This document shows positions 63,186 through 64,000 of a stretch of 64,000 nt of DNA, piece by piece. How positions within the stretch are numbered: the stretch's first letter is position 1; each line of letters begins with the position of its first letter. Position numbers and translations under genes: made by a program. Source of the DNA: Mangrovimonas sp. ST2L15 (GTDB lineage Bacteria > Bacteroidota > Bacteroidia > Flavobacteriales > Flavobacteriaceae); NCBI RefSeq assembly GCF_001280515.1, contig NZ_LBIQ01000019.1, positions 1-64,000 of the forward strand, given 5' to 3'. The notes beneath the pieces were generated by a model, which was given only the letters and a program-made list of their open reading frames with translations, searched no databases and was not told where the DNA came from.

Positions 63186-64000
63186 GTGGGAATCTTTCCT
63201 TCTGATATGGATTCGCATGGTTCCGGGTATGGGTTCCTTAGATACCATTATCAAATACCCACCACCGCCCGCACCGGCCAGTTTCCAAGCTAAGGCTTGA
63301 TCTTTATACTTGGCAATCTCTTGTTCGATACGTTCATTCAACATGTTAGGAAACATCGTAGTTTGGGCTTTAAAGGAATCTAAAAATCCTTGAGCAAACC
63401 TATCTAAATCTTGAGCTAATATGGCATCCCAAACTTGATCTGCAGCCTGTGCTAATGCCTTCACATTGGTTTCGTTGATATAGGTGTCTGACAGAAGATC
63501 TAATCCCTTTTCTCGCGGCCATAATAAGGTCATGCAAAGGTGAGCTTCCAACCAAGACAAAATAGATTCTGAGTGAATGGATTGAAATTTCTTGGGCCAA
63601 TAATCATTGTCATAGTAATGCCTAACCAATCCAGGCATGCATATACCAATTGCATCCTGAGCCCCTGATATGATGGAAGACCCGGGATCATTCTCAAACT
63701 TAAACAGGATTTCAGCTAACTTTTCTGGTTTTTCCAAAGGAAGATAATATGGCCATATATTTTTGGCCGCATTTCTTGTGGAGGTTGACATGCCGCACCT
63801 CTCATTGTATTCTATGGTAGGTTCCAGTGAAATTGTAAGTGCCCATCCTGGGTGAAATTTTGAGACATAAGGTTGATCGATCCATGTGCCTGCCAAATCT
63901 ATTCGGTAAGGCAACGTACAATTTCCCTCAGTTCTAATGGCGGTGGTAGAACGCTCTGGTAAGCCGGCATCAGGTATACGCTTTAAAACTTTAAAATCAA
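63180..64000 (-). CDS. GHMP-family sugar kinase, C-terminal part (5' end outside window)
   Basis: The frame is open to the right window edge; in-frame codons before PYRIDLAGTW encode ERSTTAIRTEGNCTL and more, so the TTG at 63914 is not a real start. The visible 273 residues hold GHMP motif 1 (PYRIDLAGTWID), a modified motif 2 (SSIISGAQDAIGICMPG instead of PxxxGLGSS) and motif 3 (LAWKLAGAGGGGYLIMV). Beside fucP and a mutarotase, a sugar kinase for L-fucose is a reasonable inference. Sequence upstream of motif 1 suggests a fused N-terminal domain, possibly a cytidylyltransferase-like one; this cannot be seen here. Confidence 0.82.
   Translation of the reverse strand, partial: DFKVLKRIPDAGLPERSTTAIRTEGNCTLPYRIDLAGTWIDQPYVSKFHPGWALTISLEPTIEYNERCGMSTSTRNAAKNIWPYYLPLEKPEKLAEILFKFENDPGSSIISGAQDAIGICMPGLVRHYYDNDYWPKKFQSIHSESILSWLEAHLCMTLLWPREKGLDLLSDTYINETNVKALAQAADQVWDAILAQDLDRFAQGFLDSFKAQTTMFPNMLNERIEQEIAKYKDQALAWKLAGAGGGGYLIMVSKEPIPGTMRIHIRRKDSHL

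Overview
The window looks like chromosomal DNA of a Bacteroidetes bacterium, most likely a (marine) Flavobacteriaceae member. Reasons: low GC; a type IX secretion (T9SS) cargo protein beside PorP/SprF-like and PorE-like proteins; PorQ; TamB paired with a lipoprotein Omp85 (TamL type); many lipoproteins and outer-membrane barrels; promoters of the TTG-N19/20-TAnnTTTG type; few Shine-Dalgarno sequences. Almost everything is chromosomal core or family-typical. I saw no tRNA, rRNA, insertion sequence, prophage or CRISPR array.

Layout. 1-5340: the 3' part of a giant repeat adhesin (seven near-identical 237-bp units, then a T9SS type B sorting domain), a PorP/SprF protein and a PorE-like OmpA protein. 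5708-6211: CAP-domain lipoprotein. 6367-9790 (minus): operon pyrR-pyrB-small protein-rnz-pdxH. 9897-16173 (minus): rpsA, cmk, porQ, lon. 16400-18608 (plus): ECF sigma factor, single-TM anti-sigma-like protein and an exported adhesin-like protein. 18646-21406 (minus): three lipoproteins, two of them with matching N-termini and promoters. 21438-26153 (minus): UMF1-type MFS transporter, M48 protease, GH31 alpha-glucosidase. 26274-30870 (minus): glgA-glgC-glgB glycogen synthesis. 31096-35408: msrB lipoprotein, tandem NTF2-like protein, type II NADH dehydrogenase diverging from dihydrolipoyl dehydrogenase.

35496-39831: an unknown lipoprotein converging on aroQ with no base between the stops, three outer-membrane barrels, xerD. 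39865-42260 (minus): coiled-coil protein, zapA, a structured ~170-nt RNA that resembles 6S RNA, and rny. 42432-46855 (plus): M23 peptidase, TonB-dependent receptor, DUF2007 protein. 47013-49343: a single-chain EutB-EutC ethanolamine ammonia-lyase with a Tat-like export signal. 49411-52248 (minus): M16 protease. 52413-54113: GH35-like DUF5597 protein. 54182-61493: tamB-tamL. 61574-64000: start of a probable L-fucose locus (mutarotase, FucP permease, and on the other strand a GHMP-type sugar kinase that runs off the window).

The points most worth following up are the exported-looking EutBC fusion, the 6S-like RNA lying directly in front of rny, the homogenised repeat array, and the incomplete GHMP kinase. 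Several genes (sigma factor, TonB receptor, tamB, one lipoprotein) can only start at TTG.
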